This document shows, piece by piece, positions 26,901 to 34,661 of a stretch of 64,000 nucleotides of DNA. Position numbers and translations under genes: made by a program. The notes beneath the pieces were generated by a model, which did no database searches, was not told where the DNA came from, and saw only the letters and a program-made list of their open reading frames with translations. Source of the stretch: Glaciecola sp964195425 (GTDB lineage: Bacteria > Pseudomonadota > Gammaproteobacteria > Enterobacterales > Alteromonadaceae); contig CAXMOM010000039.1 in assembly GCA_964195425.1 (NCBI GenBank), forward strand, positions 1-64,000. The letters are read 5' to 3'. The number at the start of each line of letters is the position of its first letter. The first letter of the stretch is position 1.

Positions 26901-28568
26901 TCTGCCCTTAAAGAAGAGCTTGACGACAAACTTGCGCAACTGCAAAACACACAAACAGCTCTTGAAGCAGCGCAGCAAGCCGCTGAACACGAGAAAATTG
27001 AAAAAGCTTCACAACAAGAGCTGTTAGCTAAGGTACAAAAAGAGCTACTAGAAGTTGAGCAAGCCGCGCAGCAGAAACAAGAAGAACTAGCACAAAAAGA
27101 GAAAGAGCAGCGCCTAGCTCAGCAGCAACTGCAACAAAAGCTGTGGTCTGAGTTAAAAGCGAAGCAACAAAAGCTGCAAGAAACAGAGCAAGTCTTGCAT
27201 CAAGCTAAGCAGCAAACAGAGTCTGAAAAAGCAGAAAAAGACAAGCATCGTCAACTGTTTGAGAAACTACAAACCGAGCTCCAAGACATTGAGAAACGCA
27301 ATGAAGCCCAGCAAGCTAAAATGGCACAAAGCGACGAACAGTGGAATAAGAGCAAAGACGCGCTGAAACAAGAAGTTGAAGCTAAGCGCGATCAGCTTGT
27401 GCAAACTAAGCAGGCTCTTGATGAAATTCAGCAGCAAGCCGACAAAGAGCGATTGGCTAGGATTGAGCAAGAACAAAAACTTGAACAACTTGCTGTTGAG
27501 CTATCTGACGTTGAAACACGCGCCAACAAACAAAAAGAGATGCTGGCTGGCAGCGATGAGCAATGGCGTAAACACCATGATGAAATTGAACAACAAAAAG
27601 AACAGCTGCAGCAAGCCTTGCAGTCTGCTCAACAACAAAATGAAAATTTGCAGTCAAAACTAAGCAATAAGTTAGATGATTTACAGGCCGCAGAGTCGCA
27701 AGTAAGCGAGACCCAGTCGGGTGAAAAAGCGGTGCAAAAAGACCTCGAAATGGCAAGAGTACAAGCTGAAGAATTGCAATCCAAAATTAGCCACCAAGAA
27801 GAAAAAGAAGTTGCTTTACAGCACCAACTCACTTCACAGCAACAGGCCCTAGAAAGCAAAGAGTCTTCTATTACTGATTTGCAAGACAAACAAAAAGCCC
27901 TAACAGAAGAACTCGCGGCTGTGCAGCAAGAATACGCACAAAGCAAAGAAACGCTTAGCGTTCAGCATGACAGTCATTCAGACTTAAGTAGCCAAATGAA
28001 CCATCTTGAAGGCGCGCTTGAACAAAGTGAGCAACAGCTAGCCGATAAAGAATCGGCGCTGCAAAACGCTCAAAAAGCATTGCAAGAAAGTCAGGCAAAA
28101 CTTGCTGAACAAGAAGATGCGCTTCTCACAGCACATAAGCAAGAATTACAGGTGGCTAACGAACAGGCGTCAAGCAGCGACCGTGATACCCGCAAGCCAG
28201 ATATTGCAAAACTGCCAATGCCCCCCAAACCTTCAGTATGGTTTGACTTACTCCCCTATTTGCAAAGACAACCCAACATTGAATCTTTGCCAATTGCATT
28301 AACCCAGCTAATGAACGATTTGGAATCGACGATTAAGTCCACCGAGTCAGCGCTTGAACACAACGACACACGTCAGCTTCTAAGAAGCTCTAAAGAACTT
28401 GTCTCGCTAAGCCAGAAAATAAATTCAGACGCACTTGGGTATTTAATGGTTAGTATTCAAAACGATTGTACTAACGGCATGGTCGACAATGTTTCTATAC
28501 GCTGGCCCGCCACTAAACAAGGCTTACAAAAAACCTTACGCGTGGTTTATTCGCATTTACATGCTTAA
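23997..28568 (+). CDS. Giant multi-PAS, coiled-coil membrane protein with degenerate HPt-like C-terminus
   Basis: This 1523-residue protein has a signal-peptide-like N-terminus, a membrane helix at about 43-62 and then PAS or PAS-like modules near residues 80-180, 340-460, 470-580 and 583-695 (for example LDNLPIGILHVNLDGKVIYA and LNLAPVAIATIDAEDRIISA). From about 700 to 1385 it is almost continuous Gln/Glu/Lys-rich coiled coil, with three tandem repeats at 976-1201. The last 110 residues are helical and align in outline with a phosphotransfer (HPt) domain, but the phospho-His position is Ser (RSSKELVSL). There is no HisKA, ATPase, GGDEF or receiver domain. It looks like a sensor hybrid kinase whose catalytic core was replaced by coiled coil, perhaps now a scaffold. 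The start lacks a strong ribosome site. Confidence 0.75.
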   Translation: MKLTFVAKLFIPFMTLSMLLNSAKAFALGQYIQKQSVAQINTILYLGAGVIGALIAIVFVHRFLKNRRISQYEDAQIFNDSLLDNLPIGILHVNLDGKVIYANTESTKLLGRLNEALLNQYLFECFESEHAPDIESAMRENDSQITAKARASNLFLSVKFGDVNGDEEQQYKIVCLADENQVQRKLKVASSELTKHQKMTGALALHNIWIDVVEDTYSYDNGFADLLLLCHDNNSKEKQEAGNTPRKPSAKELTERIHHADSSAWSTALQNAKTKGQTELLCRMQLNTNGENKVYIAVRISIVATLNENDECTKLHIGVLDNSQADTAKQLLDIKTQEQQAILNASTHPIYALDESGNILWSNSAFNMLFRHFASDTKSKNLFEIDFFPDDIKKLHQSSTGLSGRSYEAAFSLTDPHGDANIAQHFKMTLAFYSTKNRLGEKSIKGMLGILNDITEIQTAKDAVQQQQKQLDSMLNLAPVAIATIDAEDRIISANSVMSRRLGFSDSELKKQDFYQLFNEPTAAGKAAKKLHQTGHLRDFHAQLKGKDSKLHPSELHVDIINKEKQEYLCWIADRSDEQFQQDKFDSLLEHSSMPMAILGENGFSKLNVEACKFFCVENDFDLFGVSPFSMRLNTNEDTAKALQQIVDEVKASGKAKAFTWEHQVGDLILPCQATYVPLYKDQIFDSILCIWMDKRELQKADEARQLATNLHQAAERQVAEKQELLASSQDQLATKMRTLADTEHKLQTAQDDLNETQSEYQYLQQEHKNVTDNLLQLKSEYSESRELLADAQQVNTNLNAQLESSSEEVRGLNAQRSEIADALKQSEENYKAAQEQLAISEENTEALTEQQGAQNQKMHALVEQITNMKQSVTDKDAQINQVSEQINELQTQLTSSSSTTEKLREQLVSQREASEKAELERREIEETCQIAQAELRNKVRHLSHLQSEMEKLEEMSSQEKGDMQAQQSALKEELDDKLAQLQNTQTALEAAQQAAEHEKIEKASQQELLAKVQKELLEVEQAAQQKQEELAQKEKEQRLAQQQLQQKLWSELKAKQQKLQETEQVLHQAKQQTESEKAEKDKHRQLFEKLQTELQDIEKRNEAQQAKMAQSDEQWNKSKDALKQEVEAKRDQLVQTKQALDEIQQQADKERLARIEQEQKLEQLAVELSDVETRANKQKEMLAGSDEQWRKHHDEIEQQKEQLQQALQSAQQQNENLQSKLSNKLDDLQAAESQVSETQSGEKAVQKDLEMARVQAEELQSKISHQEEKEVALQHQLTSQQQALESKESSITDLQDKQKALTEELAAVQQEYAQSKETLSVQHDSHSDLSSQMNHLEGALEQSEQQLADKESALQNAQKALQESQAKLAEQEDALLTAHKQELQVANEQASSSDRDTRKPDIAKLPMPPKPSVWFDLLPYLQRQPNIESLPIALTQLMNDLESTIKSTESALEHNDTRQLLRSSKELVSLSQKINSDALGYLMVSIQNDCTNGMVDNVSIRWPATKQGLQKTLRVVYSHLHA
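26922..27599 (+). repeat. Three tandem repeats of about 75 codons in the coiled coil
   Basis: Units at 26922-27137, 27138-27371 and 27372-27599 (72, 78 and 76 codons) share the order: LQ-T-QAL, a Gln/Ala-rich stretch, EK/ER, QELL or EKLQ, EL-DVE or EL-DIE, Q-KE/QAKM, SDEQW-K, then KQ. Units two and three share SDEQW exactly. The repeats have diverged in DNA, so the duplication is old. Confidence 0.75.
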
Positions 28569-28602
28569 AAGAGGTGCTAGCGAAGATAATTCAACAGCGC
28601 CT

Positions 28603-29832
28603 TCACTTGCTTGTTAAAGCAAAGGCAATACAAAACCTAGCACCACCAAAAGGTGAGGCCTGCGTCCAGCATTTTGCGTTATGCCAAAGGGCAATGCGCT
28701 TAACAATCGCAAGTCCCAAACCTGCGCCGCCCCGATTTCGGGTTCGTCCATGGTCGGGCCTAAAAAAAGGTTCGAATATTCTTTGCGTGTGAGCCGCATC
28801 AATACCGCTGCCATCGTCGTCTATGCTTAGTATAATCTGTGATTTCTTTTGCTCAATGTGCACGACTATTTTTGATTTTGTATGACATAATGCATTTTGA
28901 AACAGATTGTCAAAAGCGCGCTCAATAAAATGTTCATCACCTAGCACAATTAAGTTTTCGCCACTTAGCGTTATGTTGAATTTCTTTTCCGGTGCACAAA
29001 CATCTATTCTTTGCTGGCAAAGGCTGAGCAGCGGTATTTGTGAAATATTTAACTCCGGCTGCTGATTTTCTAGGCTCGTATAGCTCAACATTTCATGCAT
29101 TAGTGTTTCCAGCTCTAATATATCTTGATTGATTGCTGTTAATGCAGCCTGATCATCAATAGAAGCCGCTTCTAGGGCAAATTTTAAACGAGACAAGGGT
29201 GTACGAAATTCATGAGCGACTGAACCGGTGAGTTCCATTTGGGTTTTGATTAGCTCGCGTACTTTGGCATTTAATTCATCTAACGCTAAGCCCACTGGAT
29301 ATACTAAGGAGTGAGATTCAAGCGCGATAGGCTCAAACTTTTGCGACAAGTTTGTTTGCTTAGCTGCGCTCTTGAGTAACTGTAAGTCTCGCCACAGGGG
29401 CCAAATCCAAATTGCAGTGCCCAAGGCCAATAGCACAAAAAATGAAGCGCTATACCAATAAAAGCTGTCTTGTTGGCTAACCGTAGAGGGCAAGTCAATC
29501 TCAAATAACGTTTCTTCATTGATCAGCAAGTACATCTGCGCGTTGCTTTGACTATCGTATAATAATACTGCTTGTTTCGCGGCCAAGGAAACTTGATCTG
29601 CTTCGCTCCACGGAATGTTGCCAATATCAGTTATGCGCCAGGTTAGGCCAATTTGATCAAGTTGCTCCTGATCAAGCTTAGATTGTTCATGCAAAACGGT
29701 TAAAGTATTTACCAAATATTGCTGTGGCTGTTCATCTTCATTATTTGAAAAAAAGAAGTAATTTAGTACCGCGCTGAGTAATATTAGCGTGATCGTAATA
29801 AAGACATATAAACTAAGAAACAAGCGCGTCAT
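28603..29832 (-). CDS. Sensor histidine kinase, RstB-like
   Basis: This 409-residue inner-membrane kinase has two membrane helices flanking a periplasmic sensor of about 100 residues, a HAMP-like linker, the H-box VAHEFRTPLSRLKFA, and the ATPase motifs DNLFQNAL (N-box), DDDGSGI (G1) and GGAGLGLAIVKR (G2). It resembles RstB and should phosphorylate the regulator at 29853. It is the last gene of the operon MipA - DUF3019 - regulator - kinase and ends 34 bases from the convergent giant PAS protein gene. Confidence 0.92.
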   Translation of the reverse strand: MTRLFLSLYVFITITLILLSAVLNYFFFSNNEDEQPQQYLVNTLTVLHEQSKLDQEQLDQIGLTWRITDIGNIPWSEADQVSLAAKQAVLLYDSQSNAQMYLLINEETLFEIDLPSTVSQQDSFYWYSASFFVLLALGTAIWIWPLWRDLQLLKSAAKQTNLSQKFEPIALESHSLVYPVGLALDELNAKVRELIKTQMELTGSVAHEFRTPLSRLKFALEAASIDDQAALTAINQDILELETLMHEMLSYTSLENQQPELNISQIPLLSLCQQRIDVCAPEKKFNITLSGENLIVLGDEHFIERAFDNLFQNALCHTKSKIVVHIEQKKSQIILSIDDDGSGIDAAHTQRIFEPFFRPDHGRTRNRGGAGLGLAIVKRIALWHNAKCWTQASPFGGARFCIAFALTSK

Positions 29833-29852
29833 GCTTTACTCTTATTCATTAT

Positions 29853-30566
29853 TTAACCCCACACGTCGGGCACAAAAAAGAACCCTTTTCCCCATATGGT
29901 TTTTATTTTAAACGGATTTTGTGGATTGTCGTGTAGTTTTTTGCGTATTCTAGAAATTCGCACATCGGCACTGCGATCTAAACCATCGTATTCTCGGCCA
30001 ATTAGGTCTGTATATATTGTTTCTCGTTTGACTAATTCAGACGGATGCGACGCTAATAGCCATAACATATCAAACTCATGGCTAGTAAGCGCAATTGCCT
30101 CGTTCTCCAACGTGACTTTTCGAGATTGTTTATTTAAGTACAACTGGCCGAAACATAGGCTATCTTGCTGAGTATCAACACTTAAGTGTTGATTGCTTCG
30201 TCTTAATAGTGCCTGAATGCGCGCTAATAACACCCGTGGTTCAACCGGCTTTATCACATAATCATCTGCGCCTAACTCCAAACCTAGTACATGATCAAAG
30301 TCTGAGCTTTGAGCGGTTAAAAATAGCAAGACACCATCATAAGTTCGACGTAGCCGTTTACACAAGGTTAAGCCATCCTCCCCCGGCAGCATAATATCTA
30401 ACACCACAACACGGGGCTGAAATACTCGCATATTTTGTGAAAGTTGTTGCCCGTCAGGTAAGGCTTTAACTTCAAAACCGTGTTGGCTCAAAAATGCACA
30501 AATCAGCTGACTCAGACGAGCGTCGTCTTCTATCAGTAACAAACGTTTGTTCAAAATAGGCTCCAT
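29853..30566 (-). CDS. OmpR-family response regulator, RstA-like
   Basis: This cytosolic 237-residue transcription regulator has a receiver domain (acidic pocket IEDD at 13-15, phospho-acceptor Asp57 in VVVLDIMLPGEDG, Lys in VIKPVEP) and a winged-helix domain ending RSADVRISRIRKKLHDNP and IWGKGFFF. The RSxDVxIS segment is that of RstA-like regulators. It is partner of the kinase at 28603 and overlaps the DUF3019 gene by 16 bases, so translation is coupled. Likely targets include its own operon, though no operator could be picked. Confidence 0.93.
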   Translation of the reverse strand: MEPILNKRLLLIEDDARLSQLICAFLSQHGFEVKALPDGQQLSQNMRVFQPRVVVLDIMLPGEDGLTLCKRLRRTYDGVLLFLTAQSSDFDHVLGLELGADDYVIKPVEPRVLLARIQALLRRSNQHLSVDTQQDSLCFGQLYLNKQSRKVTLENEAIALTSHEFDMLWLLASHPSELVKRETIYTDLIGREYDGLDRSADVRISRIRKKLHDNPQNPFKIKTIWGKGFFFVPDVWG

Positions 30567-30946
30567 GGATCTCTAACGCGGCGCACCTTCTTCTTTGTTT
30601 TTCGGGTTTTGATGTCTAAAGCCTGAGTAAATAGTATTTGCTGCGATTTATTGCGCAGCGTTAACAAGGTATATTCGCTAAATCGCAATTCGACTAATAA
30701 TATTGGATTACTCAGCTCAAAGCAGAATAAGCTCTGTTCATTTTGATAATAGCAGTATTCACCTTGCGGGAGTTCAGGTAAATTTATACTTAGCTCTAGT
30801 TCGCAAAAATCACCTAGGGATTGGACAATACAGGTGTTTGGCTGAACACGCCACGTATCGTTGTCCGCGCTTTGCGCGTGAATAGACTGACTACTTATCA
30901 GCAGCAAATAGGAGAGGGTTAGGATTAAAGGCTTTTTTATCACCAT
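30551..30946 (-). CDS. DUF3019 family periplasmic protein
   Basis: This 131-residue protein has a signal peptide ending SQSIHA. The mature part has the DUF3019 pattern: WRVQPNTCIV, FCELELSI, YCYYQNEQSLFCFE, giving four cysteines spaced for two disulfides. The function is unknown. It starts directly after the stop of the MipA-like gene (TAG followed at once by ATG) and overlaps the response regulator, which puts it firmly in the envelope-sensing operon. It may be the sensor's periplasmic partner or an effector; this is inference from position. Confidence 0.85.
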   Translation of the reverse strand: MVIKKPLILTLSYLLLISSQSIHAQSADNDTWRVQPNTCIVQSLGDFCELELSINLPELPQGEYCYYQNEQSLFCFELSNPILLVELRFSEYTLLTLRNKSQQILFTQALDIKTRKTKKKVRRVRDPWSLF

Positions 30947-31795
30947 CTAAAACCTATATCCTGCGCCAATGAATAAACTACTGACATATTTGTCTTTTAC
31001 CAAAGGACTATTGGTCATGCCTGAATTCAAAGATTGATAAGAACTACTGAATAGAAATTGCCACTTCGGCGTAATTTCATAGGCGTAAAACAGCGAGATA
31101 CTGGGCTGCAAACCACCTTTCCCTTTATATAGCACGCCTGCAGAATCGGCCTCATCTAGTCCGTAATAGTAGTCAATTAAGGCCTCACTGTTCCATGTTA
31201 CGCTAGGCGTTATTTGCACTCTCCAATTGTCGCCTACCCACGTTTTTTGATAAGACAAACCCACTCTTTGTCCACTGTGAACCCCGGTTATGTCGGTCTC
31301 TAATGACAGTGTCCACTTTTGGCTGCCTTGATAGTAGTTAAGGCGAGTGCCCGCTAGTACCGCCCATTTTCTGCGTTCAATATCATTAACCGACACATCA
31401 GTAACAGGAGCAGTTACTGGATCTATTTCACTGGTGGACGCGCCTATATTTACTAAAATGTTAGCAGGATCCCAAAAATAAAAAAACGCGCGTTCTCGAT
31501 CTAAAGTGAGATAAGACTCAATGCCAAAACTTTCATCCTCTAGCCACCTGATGCCTAGTTCACCGTTGTCAAAATATGTACTTTCACCATACCAAGCTAT
31601 ATCTAATAATAGCACCTGAGGGATTGCGTCACCGTCGACTAATGGGTTAGTTTTTGCACCTAAACCGACGGCTAAGCCAATACTCCATTGATCTTGTTCG
31701 ATGCACTGCTCGCTATCTTCACATGCAATTCCACTAAAGGGCATCAGCAGCAGCATTAAGCCCAAGCAGCGAACACAACCAACAAACATTGGCAT
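30947..31795 (-). CDS. MipA/OmpV family outer-membrane protein
   Basis: This protein of about 283 residues has a signal peptide (LGLMLLLMPFSGIACED) and a beta-barrel body with alternating strands ending SLFIGAGYRF, the terminal Phe typical of outer-membrane proteins. It matches the MipA/OmpV family, named for an MltA-interacting scaffold, although many members are porin-like or respond to antimicrobial stress. The start ATG 31793-31795 is chosen for the signal peptide; longer forms add a poor N-terminus. It is first gene of the four-gene operon with the RstAB-like system. Confidence 0.85.
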   Translation of the reverse strand: MPMFVGCVRCLGLMLLLMPFSGIACEDSEQCIEQDQWSIGLAVGLGAKTNPLVDGDAIPQVLLLDIAWYGESTYFDNGELGIRWLEDESFGIESYLTLDRERAFFYFWDPANILVNIGASTSEIDPVTAPVTDVSVNDIERRKWAVLAGTRLNYYQGSQKWTLSLETDITGVHSGQRVGLSYQKTWVGDNWRVQITPSVTWNSEALIDYYYGLDEADSAGVLYKGKGGLQPSISLFYAYEITPKWQFLFSSSYQSLNSGMTNSPLVKDKYVSSLFIGAGYRF

Positions 31796-32002
31796 GCGCT
31801 TCAGGTAGTCTATAGTTAGACACCACATATTCAAGATTAATAGGTTAGTTAAAATGTGCATATCGTAAAGCTTAGCAAATCTAATGCGTATGCTCATTAC
31901 TCGATTACAAATAATTACAATTTGTATTAATTAGGATCAGAAATATAAATACGGCTAGCCTATTATAGTGGGTAGAAAATAGTTAATTTTGAGGACCATG
32001 TC

Positions 32003-33979
32003 ATGTCACACAAAACTAAAATTGCCCAATGCGTCATATCTGCTTTTGTTCTATTGAATTTGAGCGCCTGTAGCAGCGATACACCACCTGAACCAGAACC
32101 ACCACAGGTGAATCAAGCCAAGGTTTTTAATGGCCCCTTAGGTCAAACAAGCTCAACGCAAGTGGAACAATTTATAAAGAATGGGATTTATGCGACCAGT
32201 ATTATCGAAGTTAGTAATGACGAAGCAGTCAGTATCCTCGCTTCTCCTGGTGAAAATAGTGTTACATCAGGCGATAATTTTTCACAAACTAATACTGTGG
32301 AACAGGGAGTCGATGAATCAGACCGGGTAAAGTATGACGGAAATTACATGTACGTGGCTGAAACAGGCACCTATTACTTAACTCAGCCATTACAGCCTAA
32401 AGTCCGAGTGTTAAAGCGAAATCAAGACTTCACGCTTACTCCATTAACGTCTATTTCTTCAAGCCTAGAGTTTGAACGCATTAACGGTATATATTTACAT
32501 GAAAATAAACTTGCGGTACTCGGAACAACTGTAAACTTTTACTTTATAGAAGACAATTTATCAAACAGGATATCGTTTCCGGCTGAGGCTAAAGTATCCA
32601 TCAGTATTTTTGATGTTACAAACCCTGAGCAAACTACAGAATCGGCCGCCATTCAGTTAGATGGTGTTGTGTTAGCGACTCGACGTATCGAAAATAGCTT
32701 ATATATTATCAGCACGTATACTCCACGTGTGGAAAACCTCACGCTCGGCGCTAACACCGACACGGATAAAATTGACAATTTCAGTGTTGTATCACAAACA
32801 CCGATTGAACAATTGATGCCAAAACTCTATCAAGACGGGCAACAGCGCCCATTAAATAATCCTGAAGATTGCTATATTCCTACGCAAGCGACATCGCAAG
32901 ACGGCTACGCTCAGTTTCTCAATGTCACTAAAGTGAATTTAGACGCCCCAACAGAGATCCAATCAACTTGTTTAACCACTATTGCCAGTACTTTATATAT
33001 GTCGCCAGACAATTTGTATTTGGCAGTAAATGTAAACAATCAAGATACCTTATTTCACAAGATTGATTTAACTACATTAGATTATTCAGCAAGCGGCAGT
33101 GTAGAAGGGCAACTTGGTTGGCGCGGCAATCCTTTGTTTAGAATGCATGAAAACGACAACTTATTACGCGTAGTGACTACTGACTATAACCAAGCTGACC
33201 CATTGCATAGCCTGAGTATTCTGCAACAGCAAGGCTCCGATTTAACCGCTATTGCAACGCTACCCAATGACACTGCGCCCGAAGCTATCGGTAAGCCGGG
33301 CGAGGACATTTATGCCGTTCGGTTTATTGGAGAAAAGGCATATGTGGTGACGTTTCAAAATATTGATCCACTATATGTAATCAACTTATCAGATGGCACT
33401 AGGCCCTTCATTGAAGGTGAGTTAGAGATCCCCGGCTTTTCTAACTATATCCAGCCACTCGACAACGGATATTTACTCGGAATTGGGCAGCAAGTATCTA
33501 TAAATATTTTACCCCAAGTTGGCGGTGGAGCAATCATACCGCCCCAAATCGGTGGTATGAAAATTAGCTTATTTGACGTGCGCGATCCGGCCAATCCACT
33601 TGAGTTATCGAGTTTGGTCACATCTAATTCTTTTACCCCAATCGAATTTAATTACAAGGCGCTGAGTGTATTGAATACCAACGGTGCTTATCAGTTTGCA
33701 TTACCATTAGAAGAATGGGGGAACTTTGATTCTGACAACACTTCTAGTGATTTTATTATGAATCGTAATAGCTTAATGCTACTTGAAACCGATACCACTA
33801 ATAATGCACCTGAATTATCGTTGATTCATAAAGTAACTGTGCTTCCAAACACCGATTTTTACTTTTACGCAGGGGATGACCGCAGCATAATACAGGGAGA
33901 CAAAGTGTATTACTTAAGAGGCAATCAGGTGTGGTTAAGTGACTGGTCGCAAGACAGCGCAACTTTAGGTCCCTACTAG
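32003..33979 (+). CDS. Secreted lipoprotein with C-terminal beta-propeller domain
   Basis: This 658-residue protein has a lipobox (NLSAC) followed by a Pro/Glu linker. It then carries the hallmark NTVEQGVDESDRVKYDGNY of the beta-propeller family COG4880, and runs through repeated strands that end blades, for example VSISIFDVTNPE and ISLFDVRDPANP. The fold is distantly related to WD40 and usually binds partners or carbohydrate rather than catalysing. The cellular role is unknown. It starts at ATG 32003 and is a single gene, convergent with the acyltransferase. Confidence 0.8.
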   Translation: MSHKTKIAQCVISAFVLLNLSACSSDTPPEPEPPQVNQAKVFNGPLGQTSSTQVEQFIKNGIYATSIIEVSNDEAVSILASPGENSVTSGDNFSQTNTVEQGVDESDRVKYDGNYMYVAETGTYYLTQPLQPKVRVLKRNQDFTLTPLTSISSSLEFERINGIYLHENKLAVLGTTVNFYFIEDNLSNRISFPAEAKVSISIFDVTNPEQTTESAAIQLDGVVLATRRIENSLYIISTYTPRVENLTLGANTDTDKIDNFSVVSQTPIEQLMPKLYQDGQQRPLNNPEDCYIPTQATSQDGYAQFLNVTKVNLDAPTEIQSTCLTTIASTLYMSPDNLYLAVNVNNQDTLFHKIDLTTLDYSASGSVEGQLGWRGNPLFRMHENDNLLRVVTTDYNQADPLHSLSILQQQGSDLTAIATLPNDTAPEAIGKPGEDIYAVRFIGEKAYVVTFQNIDPLYVINLSDGTRPFIEGELEIPGFSNYIQPLDNGYLLGIGQQVSINILPQVGGGAIIPPQIGGMKISLFDVRDPANPLELSSLVTSNSFTPIEFNYKALSVLNTNGAYQFALPLEEWGNFDSDNTSSDFIMNRNSLMLLETDTTNNAPELSLIHKVTVLPNTDFYFYAGDDRSIIQGDKVYYLRGNQVWLSDWSQDSATLGPY

Positions 33980-33983
33980 ACCA

Positions 33984-34610
33984 CTATTGATGGTTGTCGG
34001 GGAACACCGTTTTGTGGGGATACTTCGCAGGCACGGTGGCAAAATATCCATAGACTTTGTGCATGTCGCTGGCAAAGTCACCTTCACTTTTAAACACCGG
34101 CCCAAAGCGCACGCGCTTAGCTTTAAAGTCGAAGCCAATTAGTACTATCGGTGCATTTGCTTTATATGCTATGGCTAAAAACCCAGTTTTCCATGGGAAT
34201 ATAGGTGAGCGGGTGCCTTCGGGCGCAACACCAAGTATCATTTTTTCATTTTGATTAAATTCTTTTACCACTTGCCCTACCACACCGTGGGGCGAAGAAC
34301 GATTAACAGGTATACCCCCAATAGACTCAAGCAGTTGCTTGGCCACCGGCACAAAAATACTGTGCTTGCCTAAAAATCGAATACGAATACGCAGTGCAAA
34401 TAACACCGCCACTCCTAACACAAAGTCCCAATTAGTGGTGTGAGGCCCAATTGCAAACACCATTTTAGGATGTTGTGGTAGCGCACCCTCAATTTTCCAG
34501 CCAGTAAGTGCAAGCAATGAGCGCCCTAACCAAGCAGTAAATCGATTACCACCTTCGGGCGGCGTTCCTGTTTCGAGCTTAGCTGCACGAATAGGCTGCG
34601 TTTGTAACAT
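33984..34610 (-). CDS. PlsC-type glycerolipid acyltransferase
   Basis: This 209-residue membrane-associated acyltransferase has the HX4D motif HTTNWD (His57, Asp62), GKHSIF, then GGIPVNR and APEGTRS (the phosphate-binding EGTR). These are blocks I-III of the LPLAT family that makes phosphatidic acid or remodels phospholipids. It is shorter than PlsC and lacks clear C-terminal helices, as in accessory acyltransferases that use ornithine lipids or other acceptors. ATG 34608-34610 is supported by AAAGGAAAA. It follows the amylase gene by about 50 bases on the same strand, with no obvious functional link. Confidence 0.85.
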   Translation of the reverse strand: MLQTQPIRAAKLETGTPPEGGNRFTAWLGRSLLALTGWKIEGALPQHPKMVFAIGPHTTNWDFVLGVAVLFALRIRIRFLGKHSIFVPVAKQLLESIGGIPVNRSSPHGVVGQVVKEFNQNEKMILGVAPEGTRSPIFPWKTGFLAIAYKANAPIVLIGFDFKAKRVRFGPVFKSEGDFASDMHKVYGYFATVPAKYPHKTVFPDNHQ

Positions 34611-34661
34611 AATTTTCCTTTGCTCGTGCCAATACCTAAGAACTAGCATAGTTTTGTATAG

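Noticed and set aside
27457..27756. Long open frames antisense to or shifted within the coiled-coil gene (also 27376-27663, 27629-27946)
   Set aside because: They arise from the biased Gln/Lys/Glu codon content of the coiled coil and show no start signals or family similarity.
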